From NCBI GenBank assembly GCA_021200315.1, contig JAJQGU010000073.1, positions 20,012 to 84,011 of the forward strand: a stretch of DNA of 64,000 bases, written 5' to 3'. The stretch's first letter is position 1. Each line of letters begins with the position of its first letter. Below, in pieces: positions 16,906 to 26,452 of the stretch. The notes under the pieces were generated by a model that ran no database searches, was not told the DNA's origin, and saw nothing but the letters and a program-made list of their open reading frames with translations. The DNA comes from Akkermansiaceae bacterium (GTDB lineage Bacteria > Verrucomicrobiota > Verrucomicrobiia > Verrucomicrobiales > Akkermansiaceae). Position numbers and translations under genes: made by a program.

Positions 16906-18171
16906 ATGAGGAGCGGGTTGGGCTTACATGTTTCGTTCATGCCTTCTCCTGTCGACGAACCGCCGTGGACTGCCTGCCGCGTGCATTTCCTGATCGTGTT
17001 TCTGCTGGTAAGCTTCAATCTGCGCATGTCGTTTGCGGCGGCAGATCCTCTGCTGCTGTACCTGGAAAGAGATTTGAAGCTGAGCCTGACGGACAGCGGG
17101 ATTTTTGCCGTGCTGCCGGTGATGGTGCTGGGGGTGGCTTCGACGCTGGCAGCGAGACTGGTGTCGGTCATTCGTCCGCGCATGGTGGTTTTGATTTTTC
17201 TGGCCGTGGCCGTCTTGGGTGTTTTGTGGCGCAGCTACGGCGGCATGGTCGGTCTCTTTGGAGGAATGGTGTTCATCGGACTGGGATTGGGGGTGGTCGG
17301 CTCGGCCATCCTGGGGGTGCTGAAGGATGTGTTCCCGTTCCGTTCTGAAATGATCATGGGGGGCTACACGGCGTTTGTCTGTCTGGGCACTTCCGTGGGT
17401 TCCGGGTGTTCTCTGCCACTGGCGTCAGCGCTGGGCGGGTGGAAACCCGGCCTGGCCTTTTGGGCCGTCCCTCTGGCCGTGACTCTTCTTCTCTGGCTGG
17501 GAATGATGCATTACGGGAAAGACATGGGAAAAACCACTCATCGCAGGCTTCAGGCGAGCATACGGCCTCTGTTGGGGCAGAAAAAGGCATGGACGGTGTC
17601 CATCTTTTACCTTTTTCGAGTGGCGGGAGCCTATCTGCTGACCATCTGGCTGGCCTCCCTGATGCGCAGGCGCGGCATGAATGCCGACGAATCGGGATTT
17701 GTCCTTGCCTTGGCCACCTTGTGTCAAATCCCTTCGTCGCTGCTTTCCGGCAAGTGCGTGCAATGGCTGGGAGGGCAGGCCCGGCTGATGTTCGTCACCA
17801 TCCCTTTGTCCATTGCCGCCTGCTGGGGGCTGCTCTTCGGCTCTCTGTCCTGGTGGCCCTGTTTTTCGGTGATATTCGGGTTGTGCATCGGCTTCATTTT
17901 CACCCTGGGCATGGGGCTGATCGTACAACGCGCGGCAGATGAGGCGACTGTTGTTGCGCTGTCGGGGATGTCGCAGGGCGTCGGCTTCATCGCGGGCGGT
18001 CTGCTGGCCTGGGTCGGCAATTTCTGTGTGGGCTCGCCGCATGCGGAGCTGTACATTGCCGTCCTTTATACAGTCTACGGACTGGGTGGATTGGTGTTCG
18101 GCCTTCTGGCCGCCCGTCCCGGCATGGTGTCCGGAGCGGGAGAAAAGACACACGGGCAGCCGCAGGAGTGA
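16906..18171 (+). CDS. MFS transporter, CynX/NimT-like
   Basis: Inner-membrane transporter of 421 residues (410 if the ATG at 16939 is used) with about 12 hydrophobic segments. The first segment (FLIVFLLVSFNLRMSFAAADPLL) carries the NxRxxF pattern seen in the CynX/NimT cyanate and nitroimidazole subgroup of MFS. Substrate cannot be inferred. The ATG at 16939 would trim a short N-terminal tail without changing the fold; both are possible. A C11 run lies in the promoter region. No linked enzyme gene. Confidence 0.8.
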   Translation: MRSGLGLHVSFMPSPVDEPPWTACRVHFLIVFLLVSFNLRMSFAAADPLLLYLERDLKLSLTDSGIFAVLPVMVLGVASTLAARLVSVIRPRMVVLIFLAVAVLGVLWRSYGGMVGLFGGMVFIGLGLGVVGSAILGVLKDVFPFRSEMIMGGYTAFVCLGTSVGSGCSLPLASALGGWKPGLAFWAVPLAVTLLLWLGMMHYGKDMGKTTHRRLQASIRPLLGQKKAWTVSIFYLFRVAGAYLLTIWLASLMRRRGMNADESGFVLALATLCQIPSSLLSGKCVQWLGGQARLMFVTIPLSIAACWGLLFGSLSWWPCFSVIFGLCIGFIFTLGMGLIVQRAADEATVVALSGMSQGVGFIAGGLLAWVGNFCVGSPHAELYIAVLYTVYGLGGLVFGLLAARPGMVSGAGEKTHGQPQE

Positions 18172-18201
18172 AGAACGGCGCGGGGATGCCTTCTTTCGGC
18201 C

Positions 18202-18231
18202 TTGACTTCCATCAAAAGCATTTTATATAGT
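18202..18231 (+). promoter_or_regulatory. Promoter of the M16 peptidase gene, near-leaderless
   Basis: TTGACT (18202-18207), 18-base spacer, TATAGT (18226-18231). The ATG at 18242 follows after 10 bases. Confidence 0.65.
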
Positions 18232-18241
18232 AGACAGCGGT

Positions 18242-21200
18242 ATGAAGCTGCGAATGTCTCCCATACGTTGTTCATTGATTCTCCTGAGCTTGTGTTCTCT
18301 GCTCCACGCGCAGGGGACGGCACCGGCCGAGCCGCCCGCGGAGCGGCGGACGCCCGAATTCGCCAAGGAAGAATCGCTCCGTCAGGATCCGGAACTGGTC
18401 GTCGGGACGCTCCCCAACGGCCTGTCCTACATGATCCGTCCCACGGCGGAGCCGAAAGGGCGCATGAGTGTGCGGCTTTATGTGGATGTGGGCTCTCTCA
18501 ATGAAAATGAGAGCAACAGCGGCATTTCCCATTTCATTGAACATTTGGAATTCAATGGCAGCCGAACATTCAAGCGGGGCGAGCTCATCCCGGCGATGCA
18601 GCGCCTCGGTCTTGGATTCGGGGGAGATGCCAATGCCTACACGAGCCTTGAGCAAACCGTTTATATGCTCGATCTGCCCAACCTGAAGGACGAGACGGTG
18701 GATTTTGCCATGAAAATCATGCGCGACTTCGGCGACGGCGCGACGATGGATGCGGAAGCTATCGAAAAAGAGCGCGGAATCGTGGTGAGCGAGCTCAAGA
18801 CGCGGGATTCCCTGGCCTATCGAGCCATGGTGAATATGCTGGATTTCCAATTGCCGGGCACCCGTGCGGCGCATTTCCTCCCGATTGGCAGGGAGGAAAT
18901 CATCAACAGCATCACCAAACAGCAGGTGGATGATTATTATGGTACGCATTATGTGCCGGAAAACATGACTGTGATTCTCGCGGGGGACATTACGGTGGAG
19001 CAGGGCCGGGCATGGGTGGAAAAATACTTCGGTTCCATGGAACGCAAGGCCAAGCCGAAACCGCGCGACATCGGGGAGCTCAAACTGCCGCGTGAACTTC
19101 GCGCCAAGGTCTTCCCCAATCCGGAAGACGGTTTGGTGACGATTTTTGTCAATTCCATTTCTCCCGCCCGCAATGAGAAAGACACGGAAGCGCAGCGCCT
19201 CAAAGATCTGCCGCTCGAAATGGCCAATCTGATGCTCAATCTGCGGTTCGCCAAGATGGCACGGAAGGGCGATGCGCCCTTTTTGCAGGCCAAAATGGAT
19301 CAGGACACTCTTTTCAAGACGGCGGACGTGGCCTCGCTTGTCATCCGCTGCAATTCGGAACAATGGAGAGAGGCTCTCGAAGTGGCGGAACGCGAGCGGG
19401 CCGGCGCCTGCGTCTATGGGTTCAGCGATGCCGAATTCAAGGAAGCCTGTGCGGTGGTTGAGAACGCGCTGCTCAATTCCATCTCTTCATGGAAGACAGC
19501 TCGCGCGGAAGCCGTTGCCGCGCAGCTTATCGAATCCATCAGCGACGAAACGGTGCACACCGCTCCCGAAGAAGATCTCCGCATTTTCCGCAAGGCCAGA
19601 GAAACCATGACGCCCAAGGAGTGCCAGGAGGCTCTCCGCGGGGTGTGGAGGCCGGAAGGCTTCATCCCCTCGCCGACGGTCATGGCCACGGGCAAGACGC
19701 CTCCCGACATGACGGACGAGGCGTTGTTCCAAGCTTACACGCATGCGGCGGCGAAAGAGCCGGCCCGGCCTGAGGCTGTGGAAGAGAAGCCTTTTGCCTA
19801 TGAATGGGTCGGGGATCCCGGACGCGTCGTCTCCAGCACTGATCTCGATGATTTGGGCGTGAGACAGCTTGTCCTGAGCAACGGCGTGCGCGTGAATTTG
19901 AAGCCCACCCCCTATTCTCAGGGAGAGATTCTTGTGGCGGCGGCCATCGATGGCGGCCGCATGAGCCAGCCCGCCGGAAAACCCGGCTTGAACGCGCTCG
20001 CCGCGGCCGTGATCAACCAAGGGGGGCTCGAAGCGCATTCCGTCACTGATTTGCAGCGCATTTTCGCCGGGCGTACAGTCGCCTCAAACTTTTCGGTGGA
20101 TGACGAACGCTTTTTCTTCCAAGGCGCGACTACGCCGCGGGATCTCGAGCTGCACCTGAAGGTGTTGGCGGCGCGCATTCTGCATCCCGGCTACCGCCCC
20201 GAGGCCGAAATACAGTTCCGCCGCATGCTGCCGGCCGCTTATGCCCGGTTGACGCACGAGGCTTCGGGCGTATTCCGGACAAAGGCTCCGAGCATTCTTT
20301 CAGCCGGGGATGAACGGTTCTCCCAGCCCGAGCAGCGGGAAATGGAGAAACGGACGTCGCAGGAAGTGCGCGAATGGCTTTCCCCCTGGCTGCGCGAAGG
20401 CGCCTTGGAGGTGACCATCATCGGCGATTTCGACCCGGAAGAGGCCGGCAAGCTCGTCGAATCGACGTTGGGCGCGATGCCGCCGCGCTCCGAAAATGCC
20501 GTTGAGGTGCCGGATGCCCGGCGGACCGTCCGGACGACCGGCTGGAAAGACGTCCGCACACTTACTTGCGAGTCGTCCGTCGACAAGACCGTCGTGGCAC
20601 AAATCCTCCCCTGCGGCAATGGGCGCGACAGGCTCCGCAACCGCCGCCTGCAGATTCTTGGCAGGATCGTCAAGGAACGCGCTTTTGACGCGATTCGAGC
20701 CGAATTGGGCGAATCTTACGGTCCGACGGTCAGCGTGCAGCCCCGCGACGCCTACGAAGGCTTCGCCACCATGACGATCGCCAGCTCGGGCGTGCTGCGC
20801 AACCGGTACAAGGTCAATGCGGCCATCAATGTCATTGCCTCGCGCCTGGCTCAGGGAACCATCACGCAGGATGAACTGGATCGCGCGTTGAAGCCCCGCT
20901 TGGCCGATGTGGAGAAGGCCAAGCGCAGCAACGCTTTCTGGCTTGCCTTGGCTGTGAGCCAGGCGAGGCCCGAAGACCTGGAGCTCATCCGCGGCATGGA
21001 GCGGGATCTCCGGAGTATCACTCTCGATGAGATCAATGCGCTTGCACGCGAGGTGTTCGGCAGCGACAGCGCGGCGTCCTTCTACGTTCTGCCCGATTCC
21101 GTGCCCGGCCATGAGATCGGGGAAGGCACGTCGACCCCGGCGGACGATCCCGCCATTCATCCCGAAGCGCCGTCTGAAGTGCAGGCCGAGGCGGGATCGG

Positions 21201-22705
21201 CTTCGGGCGCCGCTTTTGCGCCGGGGAAGGCGGGAAGTTCCGGGTATGCGGTTCTGATCGGCGCTGAGACGGCCCGCAAGTCCGGCTGGCTCGAAGTTGC
21301 CGTCGAGCTGGCGACTCGGCACGGCGGAAAGGTGCTCGTTTCGCCGGGCGGCATTGAGGACGGCGCCGAGCTGCTCGAACGCGAGGCTCCCCGCTATCTT
21401 GCGGTGGTGGGCCGCGCCGGGGAATTCAATCGGGAGACCGTCAATTTCCTGCATCGGGTGACCCGCCGGTTTGACGCAGACCCTTACGGCGATTGCATCT
21501 GGGGCATCGTCACAGGCCCCGACGCCTCTGCGGCCATGAGGCTGGCGGAAGAACGGCCTCCCCTCGTCGTCAAGCGGGCGGGCGGCACGACCAATCTCTC
21601 CCCCGGCCGCTTTGAAACGTGCGTGTGCATTACAGACTGGGCTCCTTTTCTGGTACAGCAGACGCGCGACGGCGTCACTTGCAGCGTTATGTACGACAAG
21701 CAGACAACCGGGGAAGAATTCTCCCGGCGCATTCCCAAGGAAGGCGTCGTGTGGAAATTCGCCGACATGCTCGAGAATGACGCGCTCCAGCTTCTCGTCA
21801 CTTCGTCGCACGCCACGGTCTACAATCTCGAAATGCCTTTTGAGAAGGGACTCATCATCTCGGGGAAGGGGCGCTACCATGTGCTGACCATGGCCGATAA
21901 GCCCGAATATGCGGGCGCTCTCGCCCGCGAAAAGAACGAAGGCGAGCAGCCCATTCTCGAGCTGATCGGGCGGAAGAACTACCCGCAGATAAAGCCGGAC
22001 GGCGAAACGCGCATTTGGCTTGCGGCGGGCAACTGCCTGTTCGGCGATGCTCACAGCTCTCCCAATTCGATGGCGATCACGGCTTTAGGCAGTTACGGGT
22101 GCCGTCAGCTCGCCGGTTACACGGTTCCTTCCTGGTATGGAGCCGCGGGGTGGGGCGCGCTTCAGCTTTTCTTCGGCAATCACGACGCGTCAAGCTTTGC
22201 CGAGGCGTGTTATCTGAACAACCAGTTCATTCTCGAGCGCACACTGCGGGAGTATCCCCGTCTCATGAGCGTGAATTTCGACTTGCCCGAGCTGGGAGCC
22301 GATCTGGGGGCGCAGAGGCAGTTCATCTTCTCTCTGCTGCAGACGGGCTGCAAGCTCGACAGGGATGCGATGGGGCTCGTGCATGATCGGGACGTCTTTG
22401 CCTTCTATGGCGACCCGAAATGGACGGCCCGCCTCGACGAGTCGCGTGAGCAGTCTCCCTGGCATATCGTCCCCGGAGAGCGGGGGCTCGTCATTACGGC
22501 CAACGCCGACGCGGAAGGGCGCGTCGCCTTCTGGTTCCCCGAGCGGCTGGCGCAGCTGCCCGCAAAAGCCGTGCTCCGCACGCCCGCGGGGGAGCGGCCC
22601 CTTGAAGAGGCCGGCGTGTTGACGAACGATTTCCTTCTCATCCGCGAGCTCAAGCTCGGGAAGGGAGAAGCCGCCATCGTGGAATGGGCGGGGCAGGAGG
22701 GGTGA
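18242..22705 (+). CDS. Exported M16 (insulinase-like) metallopeptidase fused to a clan CD-like cysteine peptidase domain
   Basis: 1487 residues, far longer than usual two-repeat M16 enzymes (about 900-950). A signal peptide (ILLSLCSLLHAQG) is followed by the first M16 domain with inverted zinc motif HFIEH (H97, E100, H101) and a downstream VVSELK glutamate. A second, inactive M16 repeat spans roughly residues 530-960, as is normal for the family. A Pro/Ala/Glu-rich linker follows near residue 985. The last 490 residues start with a beta-alpha unit (AVLIGAETARKSGWLEVA) and include a strand ending in SSH (H1190) and a strand ending in GNC (C1265, LAAGNCLFGD). That His/Cys arrangement is like gingipain/caspase clan CD enzymes (inference). 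Probably periplasmic. Standalone gene. Confidence 0.85.
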   Translation: MKLRMSPIRCSLILLSLCSLLHAQGTAPAEPPAERRTPEFAKEESLRQDPELVVGTLPNGLSYMIRPTAEPKGRMSVRLYVDVGSLNENESNSGISHFIEHLEFNGSRTFKRGELIPAMQRLGLGFGGDANAYTSLEQTVYMLDLPNLKDETVDFAMKIMRDFGDGATMDAEAIEKERGIVVSELKTRDSLAYRAMVNMLDFQLPGTRAAHFLPIGREEIINSITKQQVDDYYGTHYVPENMTVILAGDITVEQGRAWVEKYFGSMERKAKPKPRDIGELKLPRELRAKVFPNPEDGLVTIFVNSISPARNEKDTEAQRLKDLPLEMANLMLNLRFAKMARKGDAPFLQAKMDQDTLFKTADVASLVIRCNSEQWREALEVAERERAGACVYGFSDAEFKEACAVVENALLNSISSWKTARAEAVAAQLIESISDETVHTAPEEDLRIFRKARETMTPKECQEALRGVWRPEGFIPSPTVMATGKTPPDMTDEALFQAYTHAAAKEPARPEAVEEKPFAYEWVGDPGRVVSSTDLDDLGVRQLVLSNGVRVNLKPTPYSQGEILVAAAIDGGRMSQPAGKPGLNALAAAVINQGGLEAHSVTDLQRIFAGRTVASNFSVDDERFFFQGATTPRDLELHLKVLAARILHPGYRPEAEIQFRRMLPAAYARLTHEASGVFRTKAPSILSAGDERFSQPEQREMEKRTSQEVREWLSPWLREGALEVTIIGDFDPEEAGKLVESTLGAMPPRSENAVEVPDARRTVRTTGWKDVRTLTCESSVDKTVVAQILPCGNGRDRLRNRRLQILGRIVKERAFDAIRAELGESYGPTVSVQPRDAYEGFATMTIASSGVLRNRYKVNAAINVIASRLAQGTITQDELDRALKPRLADVEKAKRSNAFWLALAVSQARPEDLELIRGMERDLRSITLDEINALAREVFGSDSAASFYVLPDSVPGHEIGEGTSTPADDPAIHPEAPSEVQAEAGSASGAAFAPGKAGSSGYAVLIGAETARKSGWLEVAVELATRHGGKVLVSPGGIEDGAELLEREAPRYLAVVGRAGEFNRETVNFLHRVTRRFDADPYGDCIWGIVTGPDASAAMRLAEERPPLVVKRAGGTTNLSPGRFETCVCITDWAPFLVQQTRDGVTCSVMYDKQTTGEEFSRRIPKEGVVWKFADMLENDALQLLVTSSHATVYNLEMPFEKGLIISGKGRYHVLTMADKPEYAGALAREKNEGEQPILELIGRKNYPQIKPDGETRIWLAAGNCLFGDAHSSPNSMAITALGSYGCRQLAGYTVPSWYGAAGWGALQLFFGNHDASSFAEACYLNNQFILERTLREYPRLMSVNFDLPELGADLGAQRQFIFSLLQTGCKLDRDAMGLVHDRDVFAFYGDPKWTARLDESREQSPWHIVPGERGLVITANADAEGRVAFWFPERLAQLPAKAVLRTPAGERPLEEAGVLTNDFLLIRELKLGKGEAAIVEWAGQEG

Positions 22706-22830
22706 CGCCTTCGGTTTCTCCTTTCGGGGACAGAAGAGGAGGGCGTATGGGGAGAGTGATGCGCTTCTACGGCCGGCTCCTCCTCGGGAAAAAACGCAGC
22801 ATGCCCGCTTTGCTTCCGTTCGAGCCCGGC

Positions 22831-24165
22831 CTATGTGATTCTTTTGATGAAAGCTTGTTCGTTCGCCTGCATCTCTTTGCGGAAGGCACCATAATCGCCG
22901 ACGTCCTGCGGAATTACCAGACCACAATTAACAACCGTTACATCCTCTCTCGGTGAAACGTCACTATCGTAGGTTGAACCTCTGTTCAGCCGGTACACAA
23001 CGTCTTCCTTCGACTGTTTTTCGGGATAGAGGAGATATCCCTTCTTCGCGTCAAAGCGGAACATGTATGCTAGAAGCTGCTGATAGTCTGAATTCTTGAG
23101 CTTTTTTTTGTACTTGGCGTCCGCGATGATGCGCCTTTCCTTGTCCTTGCTGATAAAGTCCGGATAAATCTCCGGCTCTTTTTTGTTATTTTGTTGTTCG
23201 GTAAACAGATGTTGAGTGCCTCTATGACGGCGGTTATCCGGATGATGAAATAGCTCGCTGATGAGCTCTGCCACGTACTCTTCCCATAGCCATGCCCCGT
23301 CAAATAGAACTCCGTAGATGCGGTGTGAGCCCGAACCCGGCCGGTGCCATGCCTGCTTTAATATCCAAATGCACAGGCGCTGCAGATCGCGATATTCATG
23401 GTAATAGGCGTGCCTGACCGGCATGCGGACATTTTCAGCGACGACTCTCATCTTGTCACAGGGATCGTACTTGGGAGTGGCTTCTCTCACACGCTCCGCC
23501 TCATCTCGCACTCCGGCAAGAATGCGATTGCCGAACTTTCGTTTGATGAACTCAATGGTGTGACGCACCAGCTCCATCAGGTAATTGTCGTCAGAATATT
23601 CCCGCCGGCTGTATGCCACATTCCCGATGAACGGGATATTCCGTGCGATATGCCTTGCAATGTCTATCGTGCCTCTGACTTTGCTGTCATTGTAGTGGTG
23701 GCGGATATAGGTTTTAAAAATCCCTTTTCTCAGCGCTCTTCTCAGATAATCCGGGAACAGGAGCAGAGGCAAATTCAGAATCCTCTCTTCTTGAGAAGCA
23801 TCGGTCGGCAGATCGATCCCTTTTGCGGGCCCCTTGGTAAGCAAATAGTGCAAGAAAGCATTACTGTCATTGCCTGCGAAGCAGGATGTGATAACAAGCC
23901 GTTCATTCTCCAAGCCAAGAAACCCCATGATATTTCCTGAAAGGTAATCAGAGCCATTGCTCCGAAGGATACGCTGCTCCCCACTTGAAGATGGCTCCTT
24001 TGCAGAATTGAGTGGAAAAATGAGCACCCCCTCGCTCTCAAGATCACTCAGTTTCTTGTCCGCGATCTTGCTGGTCAGGGCTGGGATTACATCGAAATTT
24101 TTTTGCGGCTCCGGGGTGTTATCCTTGATTGTGAGATGGTTATCCGTTTTCATCGCCGCCGTCAT
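22831..24165 (-). CDS. mcrC: McrC, nuclease subunit of a type IV McrBC restriction system
   Basis: 444 residues. The C-terminal half carries the PD-(D/E)xK nuclease signature: EIYPDFI then RRIIADAKYK, followed by YQQLLAYMF. The N-terminal part is the McrB-interacting region of the McrC family. McrBC cleaves DNA carrying modified cytosines, using GTP-driven translocation by McrB. The ATG at 24165 overlaps the mcrB stop as TGATG; the track starts one codon earlier at a TTG. Base composition is visibly AT-richer than the flanks, consistent with transfer. Confidence 0.92.
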   Translation of the reverse strand: MTAAMKTDNHLTIKDNTPEPQKNFDVIPALTSKIADKKLSDLESEGVLIFPLNSAKEPSSSGEQRILRSNGSDYLSGNIMGFLGLENERLVITSCFAGNDSNAFLHYLLTKGPAKGIDLPTDASQEERILNLPLLLFPDYLRRALRKGIFKTYIRHHYNDSKVRGTIDIARHIARNIPFIGNVAYSRREYSDDNYLMELVRHTIEFIKRKFGNRILAGVRDEAERVREATPKYDPCDKMRVVAENVRMPVRHAYYHEYRDLQRLCIWILKQAWHRPGSGSHRIYGVLFDGAWLWEEYVAELISELFHHPDNRRHRGTQHLFTEQQNNKKEPEIYPDFISKDKERRIIADAKYKKKLKNSDYQQLLAYMFRFDAKKGYLLYPEKQSKEDVVYRLNRGSTYDSDVSPREDVTVVNCGLVIPQDVGDYGAFRKEMQANEQAFIKRIT

Positions 24166-25502
24166 CAATCTGACTTTTTATTATTTGCCCGCCGCATATC
24201 ATATGCATTTTTAAATTCATTCAGCACATCTTTTTTTTCTTCGCAATAGATGCCCTGAATATACATGCGCAGAAGCGGCTCAAGGTGGTCTTCCCACAGC
24301 CGTTTAAAGTCAAACTTGAGGCCTTCCAGTTTCAAAAAATATGCCGGGCCAATCTGATAGTATGCATTTAAGCCTTCTTCAGCCCTGATGCGATCATTCA
24401 ATGCCTTCATGCGGCTACGAGCTTCCGTTGCCTTATCGTCAAGAGTAGCCAGCATTTCATGGTTCTCGTCCGCTGGGAGCTCGATAAAGCGGAAGCGCCG
24501 CCGCATGGCAAAGTCGAAGCTGTCCACGGATTTGTCAATATCATTCATAGTGCCGATGATGTAGACATTCTCCGGTATGTAGAACTTCTCGTTAGGATCT
24601 GAATGAAGATTGGAATACTGCGTTTGGATCTCACATTTAGACCCCCGATAATCGGGATCTATGGCAAAGAACAGCTCCCCGAAGATCTTTGATATTTCCC
24701 CGCGGTTGATCTCGTCAATGATAAAGACGTACTCCTTTTCCTGACTTGTTTCGGGAGTCCGATTGGGATTCTCCTCTCGAATAGCTTTGCAGATCGCCCA
24801 ATAATAAGACAAGAGTTGATGGTTTCCTTTAAAGTTAGGAAGGACATTCTTAATGTCTTTGGGTTGTGGAAACTCTTTGCCGGATTCAAGTAGTTGCGCC
24901 ATATTCTTCATGTCTTTTTCGGTGAAGACTATATCAGATATTTTGTTATCTGGAACGTGGGCGGCATATTTCTCTTTGAAGATTGAGATTGTGAATTTTC
25001 TATTACGCTCCGGAGTATTTGTATACCGAGATAACTCCTGCCCACTTTCTTTCCATTTTTCAAGAAAATGTTCCAGCGTTTCTCGTGCTCCATACTCCCT
25101 TACATTTTCTCCGGTTTCCCGGGAATCTTTATCCTCTTTCTGGGCACGCTTAACAAATTCCATAAATATACCGTCCTTCCTTTCAAAGCCTATAGAACCG
25201 TCTTCTTTACCCTTTGTTGGCCGCAGCCCTTCCACAAAATCCGTATAATCATAGCTTGGGTGAAACTGGACGAATCCCGTCTGTTCCTTCTCCTGCTTGG
25301 TCAGCTCCCTCCAAACCTTGGTGCGACCCTGGCTGACAATATATGCGGCAATTTGGTTGGCCAGATAGGTCTTGCCGGTGCCCGGCGCGCCGTGGAAGAT
25401 GATGTTCTTCGAGGCGCGCAACATGTCAGAATAGCGAAGCACCGTGTTTCTTTCCGCAAGCGGTATCTTCTGCTGAGTGTTGTTCTTTTCTTGATCTTCC
25501 AT
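24165..25502 (-). CDS. mcrB: McrB, AAA+ GTPase subunit of a type IV McrBC restriction system
   Basis: 445 residues. Walker A is GAPGTGKT (about residue 40), Walker B IIDEINRGE, and the McrB signature appears as GTMNDIDKSVD, a variant of the usual MNTADRS. A sensor/arginine segment FAMRRRFRF follows. There is essentially no N-terminal DNA-recognition domain: the AAA+ fold starts within about 30 residues of the Met. An insertion of about 100 residues sits between Walker A and Walker B, as in McrB-type AAA proteins. It is translated just ahead of mcrC. DNA specificity is therefore unclear. Confidence 0.92.
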   Translation of the reverse strand: MEDQEKNNTQQKIPLAERNTVLRYSDMLRASKNIIFHGAPGTGKTYLANQIAAYIVSQGRTKVWRELTKQEKEQTGFVQFHPSYDYTDFVEGLRPTKGKEDGSIGFERKDGIFMEFVKRAQKEDKDSRETGENVREYGARETLEHFLEKWKESGQELSRYTNTPERNRKFTISIFKEKYAAHVPDNKISDIVFTEKDMKNMAQLLESGKEFPQPKDIKNVLPNFKGNHQLLSYYWAICKAIREENPNRTPETSQEKEYVFIIDEINRGEISKIFGELFFAIDPDYRGSKCEIQTQYSNLHSDPNEKFYIPENVYIIGTMNDIDKSVDSFDFAMRRRFRFIELPADENHEMLATLDDKATEARSRMKALNDRIRAEEGLNAYYQIGPAYFLKLEGLKFDFKRLWEDHLEPLLRMYIQGIYCEEKKDVLNEFKNAYDMRRANNKKSD

Positions 25503-25535
25503 CGCAGTTCTCTTGTAACAATGCCTATATGGGCT

Positions 25536-25563
25536 ATTCTAACACGCTTCCGTCAAGGCGCAA
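25536..25563 (-). promoter_or_regulatory. Probable promoter of mcrBC
   Basis: Minus strand TTGCGC, 16-base spacer, TAGAAT, then a leader of about 27 bases with an AAGAGAA ribosome site. This is a conventional leader, unlike most genes here. Confidence 0.45.
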
Positions 25564-25623
25564 GGTCAATCTCCACACTTGGCACGGAGGCTCCCCTGCA
25601 TGGAGCAACCGCATCGCCCGTGT

Positions 25624-26436
25624 TCACGGCGCGTCCGCCGTGGTGCGGGCGTTCTTGTATCGGCGGATGTTCTCCAGCATGGTTTGGTACTGCGGAGCCT
25701 TTTCGCTGCCTTTTTCGTACCAGGCGTGGTATTTCCCGTCTTTCCAGCGGATCATGTACCAATGGGCGAAGGAACGCTTGTGCCCTTCGGGGTAGATCAC
25801 AGAAAGGCGAGCCGCCATTTCGGGAAAATCTTTCCAGTTGTCCCCGATGTCCTCGGGTTCCTTGAACATCAAATACCCTCCGCGGGCCCAGGGGTCGAGC
25901 AGAATGCACTCCGGCCATTCGCGTTCCCGGGCGGTCACGTAGACGCAGTTGTGTTCCGCGGCGCGGTTCTGGTCGCGCACGCAGCATCCCACGCGGAAGT
26001 ATTTGAGCGGGCGCCGCCGCAGCTCCCGATAGAGATCGTGCTGGTAGTGCCAGCAGAGGCCGCGGTCGCGGAAATTGCCGTTGATGAGCATGTTGTTCAT
26101 CCAGTTGGGAAGCACGGTGCGATTGAGGCGGGCGATTTCCGCCGAGGCGATATAGGCCGTATCGGCCAGCCATTTCGCCTCTTCGCGGGCGGCGGGATCA
26201 TTTTTGCGCTCCCCGGGCAGAAAATCCATGAACTTCCGCGCCAGCTCGGCGCGCTTCTCCACCGCCTTGGGCGTATGGACATAGCCCACCCCCGGCGCGA
26301 AACAGGAATTGAGGCAAAGCATGCAGAAAAGACAGGCCAGCAGGGCGGAAAGAAGGCGCGGCGCGGCGCCTTCCCGCCCGCCGCAAGGAAGAACCGCGGG
26401 CGAACCCGCGGCAATGGAGACTCCGGGGGACATCAT
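25624..26436 (-). CDS. Lipoprotein with a Cys-His-Asp (transglutaminase/papain-like) motif, unknown function
   Basis: 270 residues, not assigned to a named family. A hydrophobic signal (LLSALLACLFCML) ends in the lipobox LNSC, so lipid attachment at C45 is likely. The mature part contains DRGLCWHYQHDLY (C128), AAEHNCVYV (H162) and ILLDPWARGG (D181). This order and spacing resemble transglutaminase-like or papain-like cysteine enzymes. It starts 16 bases after the secDF stop and is probably cotranscribed with it. The N-terminus before the signal is long, so a later start is possible. No terminator was seen before mcrB. Confidence 0.65.
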   Translation of the reverse strand: MMSPGVSIAAGSPAVLPCGGREGAAPRLLSALLACLFCMLCLNSCFAPGVGYVHTPKAVEKRAELARKFMDFLPGERKNDPAAREEAKWLADTAYIASAEIARLNRTVLPNWMNNMLINGNFRDRGLCWHYQHDLYRELRRRPLKYFRVGCCVRDQNRAAEHNCVYVTAREREWPECILLDPWARGGYLMFKEPEDIGDNWKDFPEMAARLSVIYPEGHKRSFAHWYMIRWKDGKYHAWYEKGSEKAPQYQTMLENIRRYKNARTTADAP

Positions 26437-26452
26437 GCGGCGCGAAAGTGAA

